DNA from: an uncultured Leptolinea sp.
GTDB taxonomy: Bacteria; Chloroflexota; Anaerolineae; Anaerolineales; Anaerolineaceae
Direction of reading: 5' to 3'
DNA length: 50,311 bases
Assembly: GCA_903828565.1 (NCBI GenBank)
Contig: CAIKMQ010000022.1
Coordinates: forward strand, 1 to 50,311
Shown: in pieces, positions 35,151-43,571 of the stretch
How the letters are laid out: each line of letters begins with the position of its first letter
How positions within the stretch are numbered: the first letter of the stretch is position 1
Position numbers and translations under genes: made by a program
The notes under the pieces: model-generated
What the model saw: the letters and a program-made list of their open reading frames with translations, nothing else
Told to the model about the DNA's origin: nothing
Database searches by the model: none

Positions 35151-37046
35151 ATGAAAAAAATGTTGAGCATAACCATCATTCTTGCTGGCCTGTTTTTATC
35201 GGGATGTACCGCATCGCTGGCAGGGGACATTAAACCACCTGCGGATCTAGCCGCGCCGGTGATCGAGCCACGTGTGGCCACCGCAGTAGCTTACCCGCTT
35301 GTACCGCCTTCCATTATTTCAGGAGAGGCAATTTACTCACAATACTGCGCCACTTGCCATGGCGAACTGGGTAATGGCGCGGGGCAATCTGCATCCAGCT
35401 CAACCTCGTCACCTGCTGCTCTGGCGCATCCTTCCAATCTACGGTCGGCAATCCCACAAGTATGGTTTGAGATCACGAAGAGCGGGGAAGGGTCAATGCC
35501 TGGGTTCAGCACAAAACTCGATGACAGGCAGATCTGGGATGCAATCGCTTACCTGCTCAGTATGGAAAATACCCCTGAACAAATCGTCTCAGGGCAGGAG
35601 ATCTACGCAGCCATTTGCAGCCAGTGTCACGGCGAGACTGGAAAAGGGGATGGCGAGCTCGCCAGCGGGTTAACCATAATGCCAACTGATTTTACCGATC
35701 AGAGCATCATGGCTGCCATTTCCAATCAGGGTATGGTGGATATTGTTACCAACGGCCGCAGCGAGGTAATGCCGGCTTTTGGTAATATGTTCGCGGAAAC
35801 TGAGAAATGGGCAGCGGTCACATACATCCGCTCACTGGCGTATGCGGATGTTGTGATCCCTGAAGTGACACCAGCTGTCGAAGCGACTCTGGAACCTGAT
35901 GCGCAGATCGTTCCTCAGGCTACCGCCGAGGTGGTTGCTACCGAGGGAGTCAAATTGGTGAGCATTAGCGGAGAGATCATCCACGATTCCGGCGGTCAGA
36001 TACCACCCAATTCTATAGTGACATTGTTGATCTTTGATGATATGAACCAGACCGGTGAGCTTCAGACCACCGCTGATACACTTGGACAATACCGTTTTGA
36101 GAATGTAGAGATGCCTTCCGGCAGAATCTTCATAACCTCAGTGGATTATGGCGGTCAATCATACTCATCCCAACCTTCCATGCACCCGGGGGTTGTGGAA
36201 GATGAGTCCCAGACAACATTTGACTTACCCATCCATGTGTATGACGGTACAACGGATATTTCCGTGGTATCAGCAGACCGGTTGCACCTATTTATGGATT
36301 TCAACACCCCCGGCATTGTCCAGGTGATCGAACTCTATGTCATTTCCAATCATTCCAACCAGGTCCTAATAGCTACGGAGGCAGGAGGCCCTGTGCTTTC
36401 CTTCCAGTTGCCGGAGGGTGCGGAGAATCTGCTCTTCCAGGATAGCGTGCTGGGTGAAAGATACCTGGCTATTGAAGGCGGATTCGCGGATACCAATCCC
36501 GTACTCCCCGGAGAAGCCAGCCACCAGGTACTGTTCATGTTCGACCTTCCCTACACCAATAAACTCAAGGTTTCTTTACCGGTGTCTGTTCCGGTCGAAT
36601 CGGTCAATGTGATGCTGCCTGAAGGCAATATTAAACTGAAGAGTAGCCAGCTCGTGGATGGTGGTGTACGTCAGAGCCAGGGCATAAATTTCACTCTCTT
36701 CACCGGAGATGCCATCGCGGCCGGCGGTACGTTAGACCTGGAGATCTCAGGAAAGAACGCTGCTGCATCCACTGAAACACCGGCAACCAGCCGTGTCAAC
36801 CCCATCCTATTGGGTGGCGGGTTTCTTTTGCTAACTTTGACCGCTGTGGGTTATTACTTCTTTGAGATGAAGAAGAAAAATCAACATGAAGCGTTAGAAC
36901 CTGCAGAGAATGGACTTACCGACCGGAATGCGGTGATGGATGCCATCATCGCACTGGATGCCCTACACGCGGAAGGCAAGATCACAAATGCTGCCTATCA
37001 GGCCCGGCGGTCAGAGTTAAAAGAAAAACTAAAGGAAATGCTGTGA
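35151..37046 (+). CDS. Di-heme cytochrome c lipoprotein with C-terminal membrane helix
   Basis: A 631-residue surface protein. Lipobox LSGC (about residue 19). Two cytochrome c domains follow with CATCH (about residue 65) and CSQCH (about 160), each with a distal Met helix (MPGFS, MPAFG). Residues 260-360 contain a carboxypeptidase-regulatory-like beta domain (GQYRFENVEMPSGRIF), and 380-550 a second beta-rich region. A membrane helix lies near 560-580, and the cytoplasmic tail ends in a short SHOCT-like helix hairpin (IIALDALHAEGKITNAAYQ). Its position between ccmG/CcmI and ccmA suggests a role in heme or electron delivery to the maturation complex, or simply a co-regulated client. The open frame extends upstream; the start used begins the signal peptide. 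Confidence 0.82.
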   Translation: MKKMLSITIILAGLFLSGCTASLAGDIKPPADLAAPVIEPRVATAVAYPLVPPSIISGEAIYSQYCATCHGELGNGAGQSASSSTSSPAALAHPSNLRSAIPQVWFEITKSGEGSMPGFSTKLDDRQIWDAIAYLLSMENTPEQIVSGQEIYAAICSQCHGETGKGDGELASGLTIMPTDFTDQSIMAAISNQGMVDIVTNGRSEVMPAFGNMFAETEKWAAVTYIRSLAYADVVIPEVTPAVEATLEPDAQIVPQATAEVVATEGVKLVSISGEIIHDSGGQIPPNSIVTLLIFDDMNQTGELQTTADTLGQYRFENVEMPSGRIFITSVDYGGQSYSSQPSMHPGVVEDESQTTFDLPIHVYDGTTDISVVSADRLHLFMDFNTPGIVQVIELYVISNHSNQVLIATEAGGPVLSFQLPEGAENLLFQDSVLGERYLAIEGGFADTNPVLPGEASHQVLFMFDLPYTNKLKVSLPVSVPVESVNVMLPEGNIKLKSSQLVDGGVRQSQGINFTLFTGDAIAAGGTLDLEISGKNAAASTETPATSRVNPILLGGGFLLLTLTAVGYYFFEMKKKNQHEALEPAENGLTDRNAVMDAIIALDALHAEGKITNAAYQARRSELKEKLKEML

Positions 37047-37744
37047 TCCATGTCAGGCAGCTGATCAAGCGCTTCGGACCGAAGATTGTCCTGAATAAAA
37101 TGGCCTTTGATGTTTCACAGGGCGAGTTTGTGGCATTGATCGGACCGAATGGTGCCGGTAAGACAACTTTTCTCAGGATCCTGAGCTCACTCGCAAAGCC
37201 GTCCATCGGTGAAGTAAATGTCGCAGGTTTTCACCTGCCTGGCCAGGCTGCCAGCGTCCGCCAGAGACTGGGAGTTGTCTCTCACATGCCGTTGCTCTAC
37301 GGTGACCTGACAGCTTCTGAAAACCTGCTTTTTTATGGCCGGATGTATGATGTCGCGGACCTGACTCATCGGGTGCAGGAGGTATTGCAGCTGGTGGGGC
37401 TCCTGCATCGCTCTGGTGACCTGGTACGCACTTTTTCACGTGGTATGCAGCAGCGGCTGGCGATCGGCCGGGCTATTTTACATAATCCGGATGTATTGCT
37501 GCTGGATGAACCGCATACCGGATTGGATCAGGATGCCTGTGATATGTTGGATGGTGTGCTGCGGGATGTGGCAGTTTCCGGCAGAACGGTTGTGATGACC
37601 TCGCACGATTTTGTGCGGGCTCAGAACCTGGCCAGCCGGTTCGATGTGCTGAGCCGCGGCAGAATCGTTGCCAGCATTCCTGCCAATAAATTATCACCGG
37701 ATGGCTTACAGGCTTTCTACCGGGAATCGCTGGAGCAGGCATGA
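37043..37744 (+). CDS. ccmA: Heme exporter ATP-binding protein CcmA
   Basis: ATPase of the CcmABCD complex that releases holo-CcmE. Walker A GPNGAGKTT (about residue 37), signature TFSRGMQQRLAIGRA (SRGMQQR variant of LSGGQ, usual in CcmA), Walker B LLLDEPHTGLD and H-loop TSHD. Starts at GTG 37043, overlapping the upstream stop by 4 bp (GTGA), and itself overlaps ccmB by 4 bp. Length 233. Confidence 0.94.
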   Translation: MIHVRQLIKRFGPKIVLNKMAFDVSQGEFVALIGPNGAGKTTFLRILSSLAKPSIGEVNVAGFHLPGQAASVRQRLGVVSHMPLLYGDLTASENLLFYGRMYDVADLTHRVQEVLQLVGLLHRSGDLVRTFSRGMQQRLAIGRAILHNPDVLLLDEPHTGLDQDACDMLDGVLRDVAVSGRTVVMTSHDFVRAQNLASRFDVLSRGRIVASIPANKLSPDGLQAFYRESLEQA

Positions 37745-38430
37745 AAAATAATGCCAATCCTTCCTTTATAAAAACGATGCTGGCTGTCGTCTGGAAAGAC
37801 CTGACAGCCGAACTGCGCAGCCGGGAAGTATTTTCCGCCATGCTCATATTTGCCTTGTTGGTAGTGCTCATTTTCAATTTTGCCCTGGAGTTGGAAGCAG
37901 GTACCCGGGCATCCGTTACTTCGGGTGTATTGTGGGTCACATTCACCTTCGCGGGTACCATCGGGTTGAATCGCTCCATGGCACAGGAAAAGGACCGCGG
38001 TTGCATGGACGGCCTGCTGATGGCACCTGTGGACCGCAGCGCCATCTACCTGGGCAAGATGATCGGCAACCTGTTTTTTATGGTAGCGGTCGAAGTTGTG
38101 GTCATCCCGCTTTTCAGCGTTTTGTACAATGTCAATTTGCTGAAGCCGGGGCTGCTTCTGGTGGTCTTGTTGGGTTCGATCGGTTACAGCGGTATCGGAA
38201 CATTGCTGGCAACCATGTCGGTACAAACCCGCACACGGGATATGCTGCTGCCAATCCTGCTGTTCCCTGTGGTCATTCCACTGGTCGTAGCGGCAGTCAA
38301 AGCCTCTGCCGGGTATCTGCAGGCATTGCCAATGGCAGATATCCAACCCTGGCTGACGCTGCTGATCGTATACGATGTGATCTTCCTCTCAGTAGCCTGG
38401 ATGGTATTTGACTACGTGGTCGAGGAGTAA
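37741..38430 (+). CDS. ccmB: Heme exporter membrane protein CcmB
   Basis: Membrane partner of CcmA with six helices in 229 residues. The family's N-terminal KDLTAELRSREVFSAMLIF block and the GLNRSMAQEKDRGCMDGLL loop are clear. The ATG overlaps the ccmA stop (ATGA). ccmC follows after three bases. Confidence 0.94.
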   Translation: MKNNANPSFIKTMLAVVWKDLTAELRSREVFSAMLIFALLVVLIFNFALELEAGTRASVTSGVLWVTFTFAGTIGLNRSMAQEKDRGCMDGLLMAPVDRSAIYLGKMIGNLFFMVAVEVVVIPLFSVLYNVNLLKPGLLLVVLLGSIGYSGIGTLLATMSVQTRTRDMLLPILLFPVVIPLVVAAVKASAGYLQALPMADIQPWLTLLIVYDVIFLSVAWMVFDYVVEE

Positions 38431-38433
38431 TAA

Positions 38434-39150
38434 ATGGATGGAGGTTTATTTAGCATGATGAAATTAAAGAAGAGTTTGTTGATTCTGGACGTAATCACCA
38501 TCCTGCTGGTAGCTTCAGCCGCCGGGTTGGTCTTCTTCTATGCTCCCTTGGAAGCGGTGATGGGATATGTACAGAAAGTATTCTATTTCCATGTGTCCAG
38601 CGCCTGGGTAGGGATGCTGAGCTTTATTGTTGCAGCAGTTGCCGGCGGGGTGTACCTCAAGAACGGTCAACGGAAATGGGATATCACCAGCTATGCAGCT
38701 GTTGAGATCGGTGTCCTGTTCGCGATCATTGCCATCATTACCGGATCCATCTGGGCGCGGCCGATCTGGAATACCTGGTGGACCTGGGATCCCCGCCTGA
38801 CTACCACGGCCATCATGACGCTAGTATATGTGGCTTACCTCATGCTCCGCCAGGGGATCGATGATCCAGAGAAACGAGCCCGTTTCGGTGCGGTATATGT
38901 CATTATTGGCGCATTGTCGGTACCACTGACTTTTATGTCCATCCGCATTTTCCGCACCATTCATCCGGTGGTAATCAACGCGCCAAATGGCACCTCCGCA
39001 GCATTTGATATGGCACCCAAAATGCTTCTGACATTCCTCTTCAGCCTTTTCGCTTTTTCCGTGTTATTCGTGACGCTCCTGTGGCACCGCGTGGAACTGG
39101 GGAAAGCACAGGACGAGCTGGAGCAGAAGAAATTATTATCCAACGATTGA
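38434..39150 (+). CDS. ccmC: Heme exporter protein CcmC
   Basis: Six-helix WWD-domain protein that presents heme to CcmE. The WWD motif is TWWTWDPRLTTTAIM (about residues 110-124), flanked by the heme-ligand histidines in YFHVSSAWVGM (about 50) and RTIHPVV (about 175). Two starts are possible: ATG 38434 with GAGGAG six bases upstream, or ATG 38455/38458 with GGAGG ten bases upstream; the first is used. Confidence 0.95.
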   Translation: MDGGLFSMMKLKKSLLILDVITILLVASAAGLVFFYAPLEAVMGYVQKVFYFHVSSAWVGMLSFIVAAVAGGVYLKNGQRKWDITSYAAVEIGVLFAIIAIITGSIWARPIWNTWWTWDPRLTTTAIMTLVYVAYLMLRQGIDDPEKRARFGAVYVIIGALSVPLTFMSIRIFRTIHPVVINAPNGTSAAFDMAPKMLLTFLFSLFAFSVLFVTLLWHRVELGKAQDELEQKKLLSND

Positions 39151-39156
39151 GGAACT

Positions 39157-39288
39157 ATGGCCGAAACATTGAATTATTTCTTAGCTGGGTACGCAGTGAT
39201 TTTTGTGGGACTGACCGGTTATTTGGTCAGTTTGTGGCAACGCTGGCAAAAAGTAAAAAAAGAAATGGAATTACTGCGAGAAGAATAA
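39157..39288 (+). CDS. ccmD: CcmD-like small membrane protein, 43 residues
   Basis: A short gene behind ccmC. It has a ribosome site TGAGGA overlapping the ccmC stop, one membrane helix (NYFLAGYAVIFVGLTGYLVS, residues 6-25) with a conserved-looking Tyr, and a charged cytoplasmic tail WQRWQKVKKEMELLREE. Size, topology and position match CcmD, which stabilises CcmABC with CcmE. Followed by a terminator, so it is the last gene of the operon. Confidence 0.8.
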   Translation: MAETLNYFLAGYAVIFVGLTGYLVSLWQRWQKVKKEMELLREE

Positions 39289-39309
39289 AACCCGTCGCAG
39301 AAAACATGA

Positions 39310-39348
39310 ATGCGGCTTCCGATTAATCCGGAGGCCGTATTTTTTTTC
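39310..39348 (+). terminator. Terminator of the ccm operon
   Basis: A 12-bp stem (39310-39321 with 39329-39340, two G-U pairs) and a run of seven or more T residues. Confidence 0.88.
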
Positions 39349-39733
39349 AGGATGGATTGCTTTGGCATTGCCGGCAAACCCCAAAGAGTATCAGGTGATT
39401 GGTGCTTACCTTAAATCCGTAATCGTTTTGCACCCGCGTAAAAAAAGAACTGACGGTGTCGTCATCCAGGATGGTTTCTTTGCCACATTGCTGGCAGACC
39501 AGGTGATGATGGCGGGCAGGCATCGCCAGTTCGTAAACCAGTGTACCGGTGCCCATATCGGAAATCGACACTTTGCCGGCAGCAGCCAGCCTTTCCAACG
39601 CCCGGTAGATGGTGGACATGTTTAATGCCGGCAGAGAAATTCGCAAGGCTTCAAAAACCTGGGGCGAAGAAAGGTGGCCCTGCTGTTCACTGAGCAGTGA
39701 AAGGATCAATTGTTCGACTGAAGAAGTTCGCAT
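39347..39733 (-). CDS. Fur-family metalloregulator
   Basis: Metal-dependent repressor of the Fur/Zur/Nur/PerR family, 128 residues. The winged helix spans residues 1-75 (LSSPQVFEALRISLPALNMSTIYRALERLAAAGKV). The regulatory metal site includes RHHHLVCQQCG, and the structural zinc site uses CQQC and CRQC. It is divergent from a cobalt/nickel ECF transporter, so it may sense Co, Ni or Zn (inference). The start 39733 follows AGGTGA; the frame extends 13 codons farther into the shared control region. Confidence 0.88.
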   Translation of the reverse strand: MRTSSVEQLILSLLSEQQGHLSSPQVFEALRISLPALNMSTIYRALERLAAAGKVSISDMGTGTLVYELAMPARHHHLVCQQCGKETILDDDTVSSFFTRVQNDYGFKVSTNHLILFGVCRQCQSNPS

Positions 39734-39752
39734 ACTATCACCTGATGAAAAC

Positions 39753-39786
39753 GCAATAAATTGCATAAGCAAAATACTGCTATAAT
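39753..39786. promoter_or_regulatory. Candidate Fur-type operator and cbiM promoter
   Basis: A perfect palindrome GCAAT-AA-ATTGC (39753-39764) lies between the divergent fur-like and cbiM genes. It is 16 bp upstream of an extended -10 TGCTATAAT (TATAAT at 39781-39786) reading toward cbiM, so a bound repressor would cover the -35 region. Confidence 0.5.
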
Positions 39787-39871
39787 GTGGGTTAATTCAA
39801 TACACCCATTTTAGCACCAACCAGTGAAGGGGCTGTTCATGTACTATTCCGCCTTACCCAGAGCAAATGAA

Positions 39872-40813
39872 ATGCATATACCAGATGGTTTTTTATCAGT
39901 TCTGGTTTCGATGATTTTCTGGGCCATTTCGGCGATTGTGATCAGAATCGCCTTGAGGAAAACCAGTAAGCAACTTGGGGAGCGCACAGTTCCCTTGATG
40001 GGTGTCCTGGCTGCCGCCATCTTTGCCGCACAAATGCTTAACTTCACCGTTGCCGGCGGCACTTCAGGACATTTGTTAGGCGCCGCCCTGGCCGTGATCT
40101 TACTTGGTCCCTGGCCGGCTGTCCTGGTGATGACAGCGGTGATTTCGGTCCAGGCATTGTTTTTTCAAGATGGTGGAATTCTCGCTTTAGGCGCGAACCT
40201 TTTCAATATGGGGATTGTCGGGGTCTTTGTGGCTTATGCAACCTATTCCGTAATATACCGTTTATTCAGAAACCAGGCGCGGGGGGTATTCATTGCCGGC
40301 TTCATAGCCGCATGGCTTTCGATCTTCATTGCCTCATTATCCTGTGCAATTCAGCTCGCTTTATCAGGGACATCGCCGGCTAACATTGCCATCCCGGCAA
40401 TGGCGGCAATCCACGCGCTGATCGGGGTGGGAGAGGGCCTGATCACAACCGGCGCACTGGTTTTCCTCCGTTCAGTAAGAAAAGACCTGATCGAGCCGGC
40501 TGGAATGCATACGGGTGGCAACAGGGGAATTGTGATTATCGGCAGCCTAATCTCCCTGATCTTGGTGATGTTATCTCCGCTAGCTTCCAGCCATCCGGAT
40601 GGATTGGAATGGGTGGCAGGGAAGAATGGATTTCTGGCTGCTGCCGCTAATACGGTTCGTGGTTTCTTCCCAGATTATTCCGTGCCGGGGATCACCAATC
40701 CCGCTCTGGCAAAGATTGCAGCCGGTATTCTGGGGATACTCATCATTTATAGTCTGGTATATGGTGTTGCAAGTGCAGAAAAAGCAAAGAAGCATGAAAT
40801 ACCATTGAGGTAA
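39872..40813 (+). CDS. cbiM: Cobalt/nickel ECF transporter substrate-binding protein, CbiM-CbiN fusion
   Basis: Membrane S-component that binds Co or Ni. The MHIPDGF N-terminus supplies the metal-binding Met1-His2 of the family. About seven helices (GGTSGHLLGAALAVILLGPWP and QALFFQDGGILALGANLFNMG are typical) are followed by a C-terminal PDGLE module (SSHPDGLEWVAGKNG), the CbiN/NikN part fused in one chain. Start choice is difficult: ATG 39872 gives the functional N-terminus but has a weak ribosome site. ATG 39839 has a strong AAGGGG but adds 11 residues (MYYSALPRANE) before MHIPDGF; GTG 39824 is also open. Cobalt versus nickel cannot be decided from sequence. Confidence 0.88.
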   Translation: MHIPDGFLSVLVSMIFWAISAIVIRIALRKTSKQLGERTVPLMGVLAAAIFAAQMLNFTVAGGTSGHLLGAALAVILLGPWPAVLVMTAVISVQALFFQDGGILALGANLFNMGIVGVFVAYATYSVIYRLFRNQARGVFIAGFIAAWLSIFIASLSCAIQLALSGTSPANIAIPAMAAIHALIGVGEGLITTGALVFLRSVRKDLIEPAGMHTGGNRGIVIIGSLISLILVMLSPLASSHPDGLEWVAGKNGFLAAAANTVRGFFPDYSVPGITNPALAKIAAGILGILIIYSLVYGVASAEKAKKHEIPLR

Positions 40814-40815
40814 GA

Positions 40816-41607
40816 TTGCCTGAGCTATACGTTAACCATCACAGTAAAGTACATCAAATGGATGCGCGGGTCAAAGTGATCCTCACGCTCGTTTGGGTCT
40901 TTTCTGTCAGCTTTCTACCTTTTTCTGCCTGGCTTGCTTTTATCGCACATGAATCAATGATCATCTCTATTCTGTGGCTATCGCGCATCGGTATGGGAAG
41001 TATTGCAAAACGGTCGTTACTGGCACTTCCATTCGCGCTGGCGGCTCTCCCGTTGGTATTCAGCGGGCCGGCTCCGCATCTACCTCTTCTGCACCTTAAT
41101 GATCTTCAGATCTTCTACAGCCCGTCGGGGGCAGTTCGATTTACCGGTATCGTACTGAAATCCATGTTATCCATCCAGGTGGCGTCCCTGCTGGCAGCAA
41201 CAACCTCTTTTCCGAATATCTTGCAGGCTTTACGCCAATTGCGATTTCCTGAATTACTGATAGCCATCATTGGTTTCATGTGGCGGTATCTTTATTTGAT
41301 GAGGGATGAAGTAACCCGAATGTTGCGCGCACGAACCAGCCGCAGCGCGGTAATCCCAGGCGCACATCATGGCGGCGGGTCGTTACCCTGGCGCGCCGGG
41401 GTTGCCGGGGGAATGGTCGGGAACCTTTTCCTTCGCTCACTTGAAAGAAGTGATCGTGTGTACCAGGCGATGGTATCCAGGGGATACAACGGTGAATTGC
41501 CACCTTATCCTACCACCTCGTTATCCAAACAGGATACGGCTGCGCTCGTATTTGGAATGTCCACGCTAATGCTTATCGGCTTACTTGGTGTGTTATCGGG
41601 AGTTTGA
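40816..41607 (+). CDS. cbiQ: ECF transporter transmembrane protein CbiQ
   Basis: T-component that couples the ATPase to CbiM. Five to six helices in 263 residues. The N-terminal MDARVKVILTLVW and the coupling helices with RTSRSAV and SDRVYQAMVSRGYNGE (Ala-Arg-Gly type motif) are family hallmarks. The start appears to be TTG at 40816, supported by GAGGT (40807-40811) five bases upstream and located 2 bp behind the cbiM stop. The histidine-rich PGAHHGGG insert between the coupling helices may bind metal. Confidence 0.92.
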   Translation: MPELYVNHHSKVHQMDARVKVILTLVWVFSVSFLPFSAWLAFIAHESMIISILWLSRIGMGSIAKRSLLALPFALAALPLVFSGPAPHLPLLHLNDLQIFYSPSGAVRFTGIVLKSMLSIQVASLLAATTSFPNILQALRQLRFPELLIAIIGFMWRYLYLMRDEVTRMLRARTSRSAVIPGAHHGGGSLPWRAGVAGGMVGNLFLRSLERSDRVYQAMVSRGYNGELPPYPTTSLSKQDTAALVFGMSTLMLIGLLGVLSGV

Positions 41608-41609
41608 AG

Positions 41610-42314
41610 ATGGATTCGATCATCACTATCCGCCAACTTTCTTTCCACTACCCTGATGGAACCACGGCGATCAGCGATTTATCGTTGGATATTTTTCCGG
41701 GTGAAAAAATTGCCCTGGTGGGTGTGAATGGTGCAGGGAAATCCACCCTACTTTTACACCTCAATGGGATACTGGAGGGCAGTGGACAGATCCAAGTCAA
41801 TGGAATTCGGGTTCAAAAGGAGAACAAAGGACAGGTCCGTACATGGGTGGGGCTGGTTTTCCAAAATCCTGATGATCAGCTATTCTCCCCAACCGTCTTT
41901 GAAGATATCGCTTATGGGCCCATTTATCAGGGATATAGCAGGGATGATGTAGCGGTAAAAGTAGAACAGGCACTGGCAGCAGTTCAAATGACAGGGTCCG
42001 CTGTAAGGAATCCCTTCCACCTGAGTGGTGGTGAAAAGAAGCGCATCGCGATCGCAACGGTACTATCCATGCAACCAAAAATCCTCGTCCTGGACGAACC
42101 CACTGCCGGGTTGGACCCGCGCGGTAGGCGGGAGATCATCGCCCTGTTGCGGGAGCTTCCGCAAACCATGATCATTGCGACCCATGATCTCTCAATGGTC
42201 GAGCAATTGACAGACCGGGCTATTGTGATGGAAAGTGGGAGGATCATAGCAGATATTCCATCCCGTGAGCTGCTCTCCAAAACGACTTTTCTCCTGGATC
42301 ATGGACTTGCATGA
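41610..42314 (+). CDS. cbiO: ECF transporter ATP-binding protein CbiO
   Basis: ATPase of the Co/Ni transporter, 234 residues. Walker A GVNGAGKST, Q-loop VFQNPDDQLFSPTVFEDIAYGP (the ECF-type DDQLF signature), LSGGEKKRIAIATVL, Walker B ILVLDEPTAGLDP and H-loop IATHDL. ATG 41610 is preferred to TTG 41604, which overlaps the cbiQ stop, because GGGAG sits seven bases upstream of the ATG. Confidence 0.94.
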   Translation: MDSIITIRQLSFHYPDGTTAISDLSLDIFPGEKIALVGVNGAGKSTLLLHLNGILEGSGQIQVNGIRVQKENKGQVRTWVGLVFQNPDDQLFSPTVFEDIAYGPIYQGYSRDDVAVKVEQALAAVQMTGSAVRNPFHLSGGEKKRIAIATVLSMQPKILVLDEPTAGLDPRGRREIIALLRELPQTMIIATHDLSMVEQLTDRAIVMESGRIIADIPSRELLSKTTFLLDHGLA

Positions 42315-42473
42315 AAGCTTCAATCAAAGATTGGGTTATAATGAAGTATCCCTGTAATAAACAATTGACCGCTTTTCCAAAACAATGACTAACTTAAAAG
42401 TTTGACTTATCAGTCATACGATATACAGGTATCGCGGGGAAAAGCGAATATTCTGCCTGAACATGGAGGAGAT
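42315..42473. other. Intergenic region, cbiO to alarmone hydrolase
   Basis: Contains a plus-strand TTATAAT near 42334-42342, ahead of the next gene, and a TTGACT near 42402. No terminator for the cbi operon is evident. Confidence 0.35.
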
Positions 42474-43064
42474 ATGAACGAAACGGATTGCGGAAAGCTG
42501 ATTAAAGCGTATGAACTGGCTGCGCGCCAGCACAAGGATCAGCGGCGTAAAGATACGGATGCCAGCCCTTACATCAATCACCCGATCGGCCTGCCAGCCA
42601 TCCTCTGGGAAATTGGCGGCGTGCGTGACGCGGATGTATTGATCGCAGCAGTCTTACATGACACCCTGGAAGATACCGTCGATCAAGGCAGCGATGCCGA
42701 TCGCGCTCTTCAAGCAGAAATCGTAAAGGAATTCGGAAAAGAAGTTCTGGAACTGGTGCTGGCAGTCACGGATGATAAATCAGTTGAGAAACAAAAACGA
42801 AAACTGCTGCAGATCCAAAAAGCTCCAACCCTCTCCTCCAAAGCAAAACTCATCAAGCTTGCGGATAAGATCAGTAACGTGACAGATGTGTCCAATAATC
42901 CGCCTTCGGGCTGGGATCTGGATCGCAGGATCAAGTATTTATCCTGGGCGAAAGCAGTTGTGGATGCCGCTCAATCTGATTCTATCGGGTTGAATGCAAG
43001 ATTTCAATCTGTATATACCGAAGGCATGGAAAAACTGTTGAAAGAGCAGGCAGTGAAAATATAA
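42474..43064 (+). CDS. HD-domain small alarmone hydrolase (MESH1/SAH-like)
   Basis: Single-domain (p)ppGpp 3'-pyrophosphohydrolase of the RelA/SpoT hydrolase family, 196 residues. The Mn-binding HD signature is complete: NHPIGLPAILWEIG (first His), AAVLHDTLEDTVDQ (HDxxED) and KLADKISNVTDVSNNPP (distal Asp). There is no synthetase, TGS or ACT domain. The start is set by GGAGGAGAT immediately upstream; the frame is open 24 codons farther. It may also act on NADPH as MESH1 does. Confidence 0.88.
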   Translation: MNETDCGKLIKAYELAARQHKDQRRKDTDASPYINHPIGLPAILWEIGGVRDADVLIAAVLHDTLEDTVDQGSDADRALQAEIVKEFGKEVLELVLAVTDDKSVEKQKRKLLQIQKAPTLSSKAKLIKLADKISNVTDVSNNPPSGWDLDRRIKYLSWAKAVVDAAQSDSIGLNARFQSVYTEGMEKLLKEQAVKI

Positions 43065-43072
43065 CCCAGTGT

Positions 43073-43101
43073 TTGCATAATAGATTTCGTATCACTATAA
43101 T
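43073..43101 (+). promoter_or_regulatory. Promoter of the DUF4332 gene
   Basis: TTGCAT (43073-43078), a 17-bp spacer, TATAAT (43096-43101), 34 bases before the ATG. The -35 lies just after the upstream stop codon. Confidence 0.6.
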
Positions 43102-43135
43102 GATAATTAACCTATCAATAGTTCAGGAGGAACGA

Positions 43136-43540
43136 ATGGCTTCGATCAAAGATGTGGAAGGAATTGGAAAAGTATATGCCGATAAACTAGCTGCGGCTGG
43201 GGTGAAAACTACTGCGGCTCTCCTTGAGAAAGGCGCCACCCCGAAAGGCCGGCAGCAACTGGCCGAGAAAGCTGGCGTCAGCGAAAAACTGATCCTGGAG
43301 TGGGTCAACCATGCGGATCTGTATCGCATAAAAGGTGTTGGGAGTGAATACTCAGACCTGCTGGAAGAAGCCGGGGTGGATACTGTGGTGGAACTTGCCA
43401 ACCGTAAACCCGAAAACCTGCATCCGGCGCTTGTGGCCGCCAACGCTCAGAAGAAACTGGTACGCAAGCTTCCGACAGCCAAGCAGGTAGCCGATTGGGT
43501 CTCTCAAGCCAAGAAACTCCCGCGAGTGCTGACCTACTAA
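43136..43540 (+). CDS. DUF4332 helix-hairpin-helix protein
   Basis: A small soluble protein of 134 residues made of tandem helix-hairpin-helix-like units: IKDVEGIGKVYADKLAAAGVKT and a second YRIKGVGSEYSDLLEEAGVDT, then a closing helical part. This is the DUF4332 pattern, which suggests DNA or protein binding of unknown role. A strong ribosome site GGAGGAAC and its own promoter precede it; a cupin gene follows 31 bp later. Confidence 0.85.
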   Translation: MASIKDVEGIGKVYADKLAAAGVKTTAALLEKGATPKGRQQLAEKAGVSEKLILEWVNHADLYRIKGVGSEYSDLLEEAGVDTVVELANRKPENLHPALVAANAQKKLVRKLPTAKQVADWVSQAKKLPRVLTY

Positions 43541-43571
43541 GCAACTTACCCGGAAAAAAGGATTATTAAAT

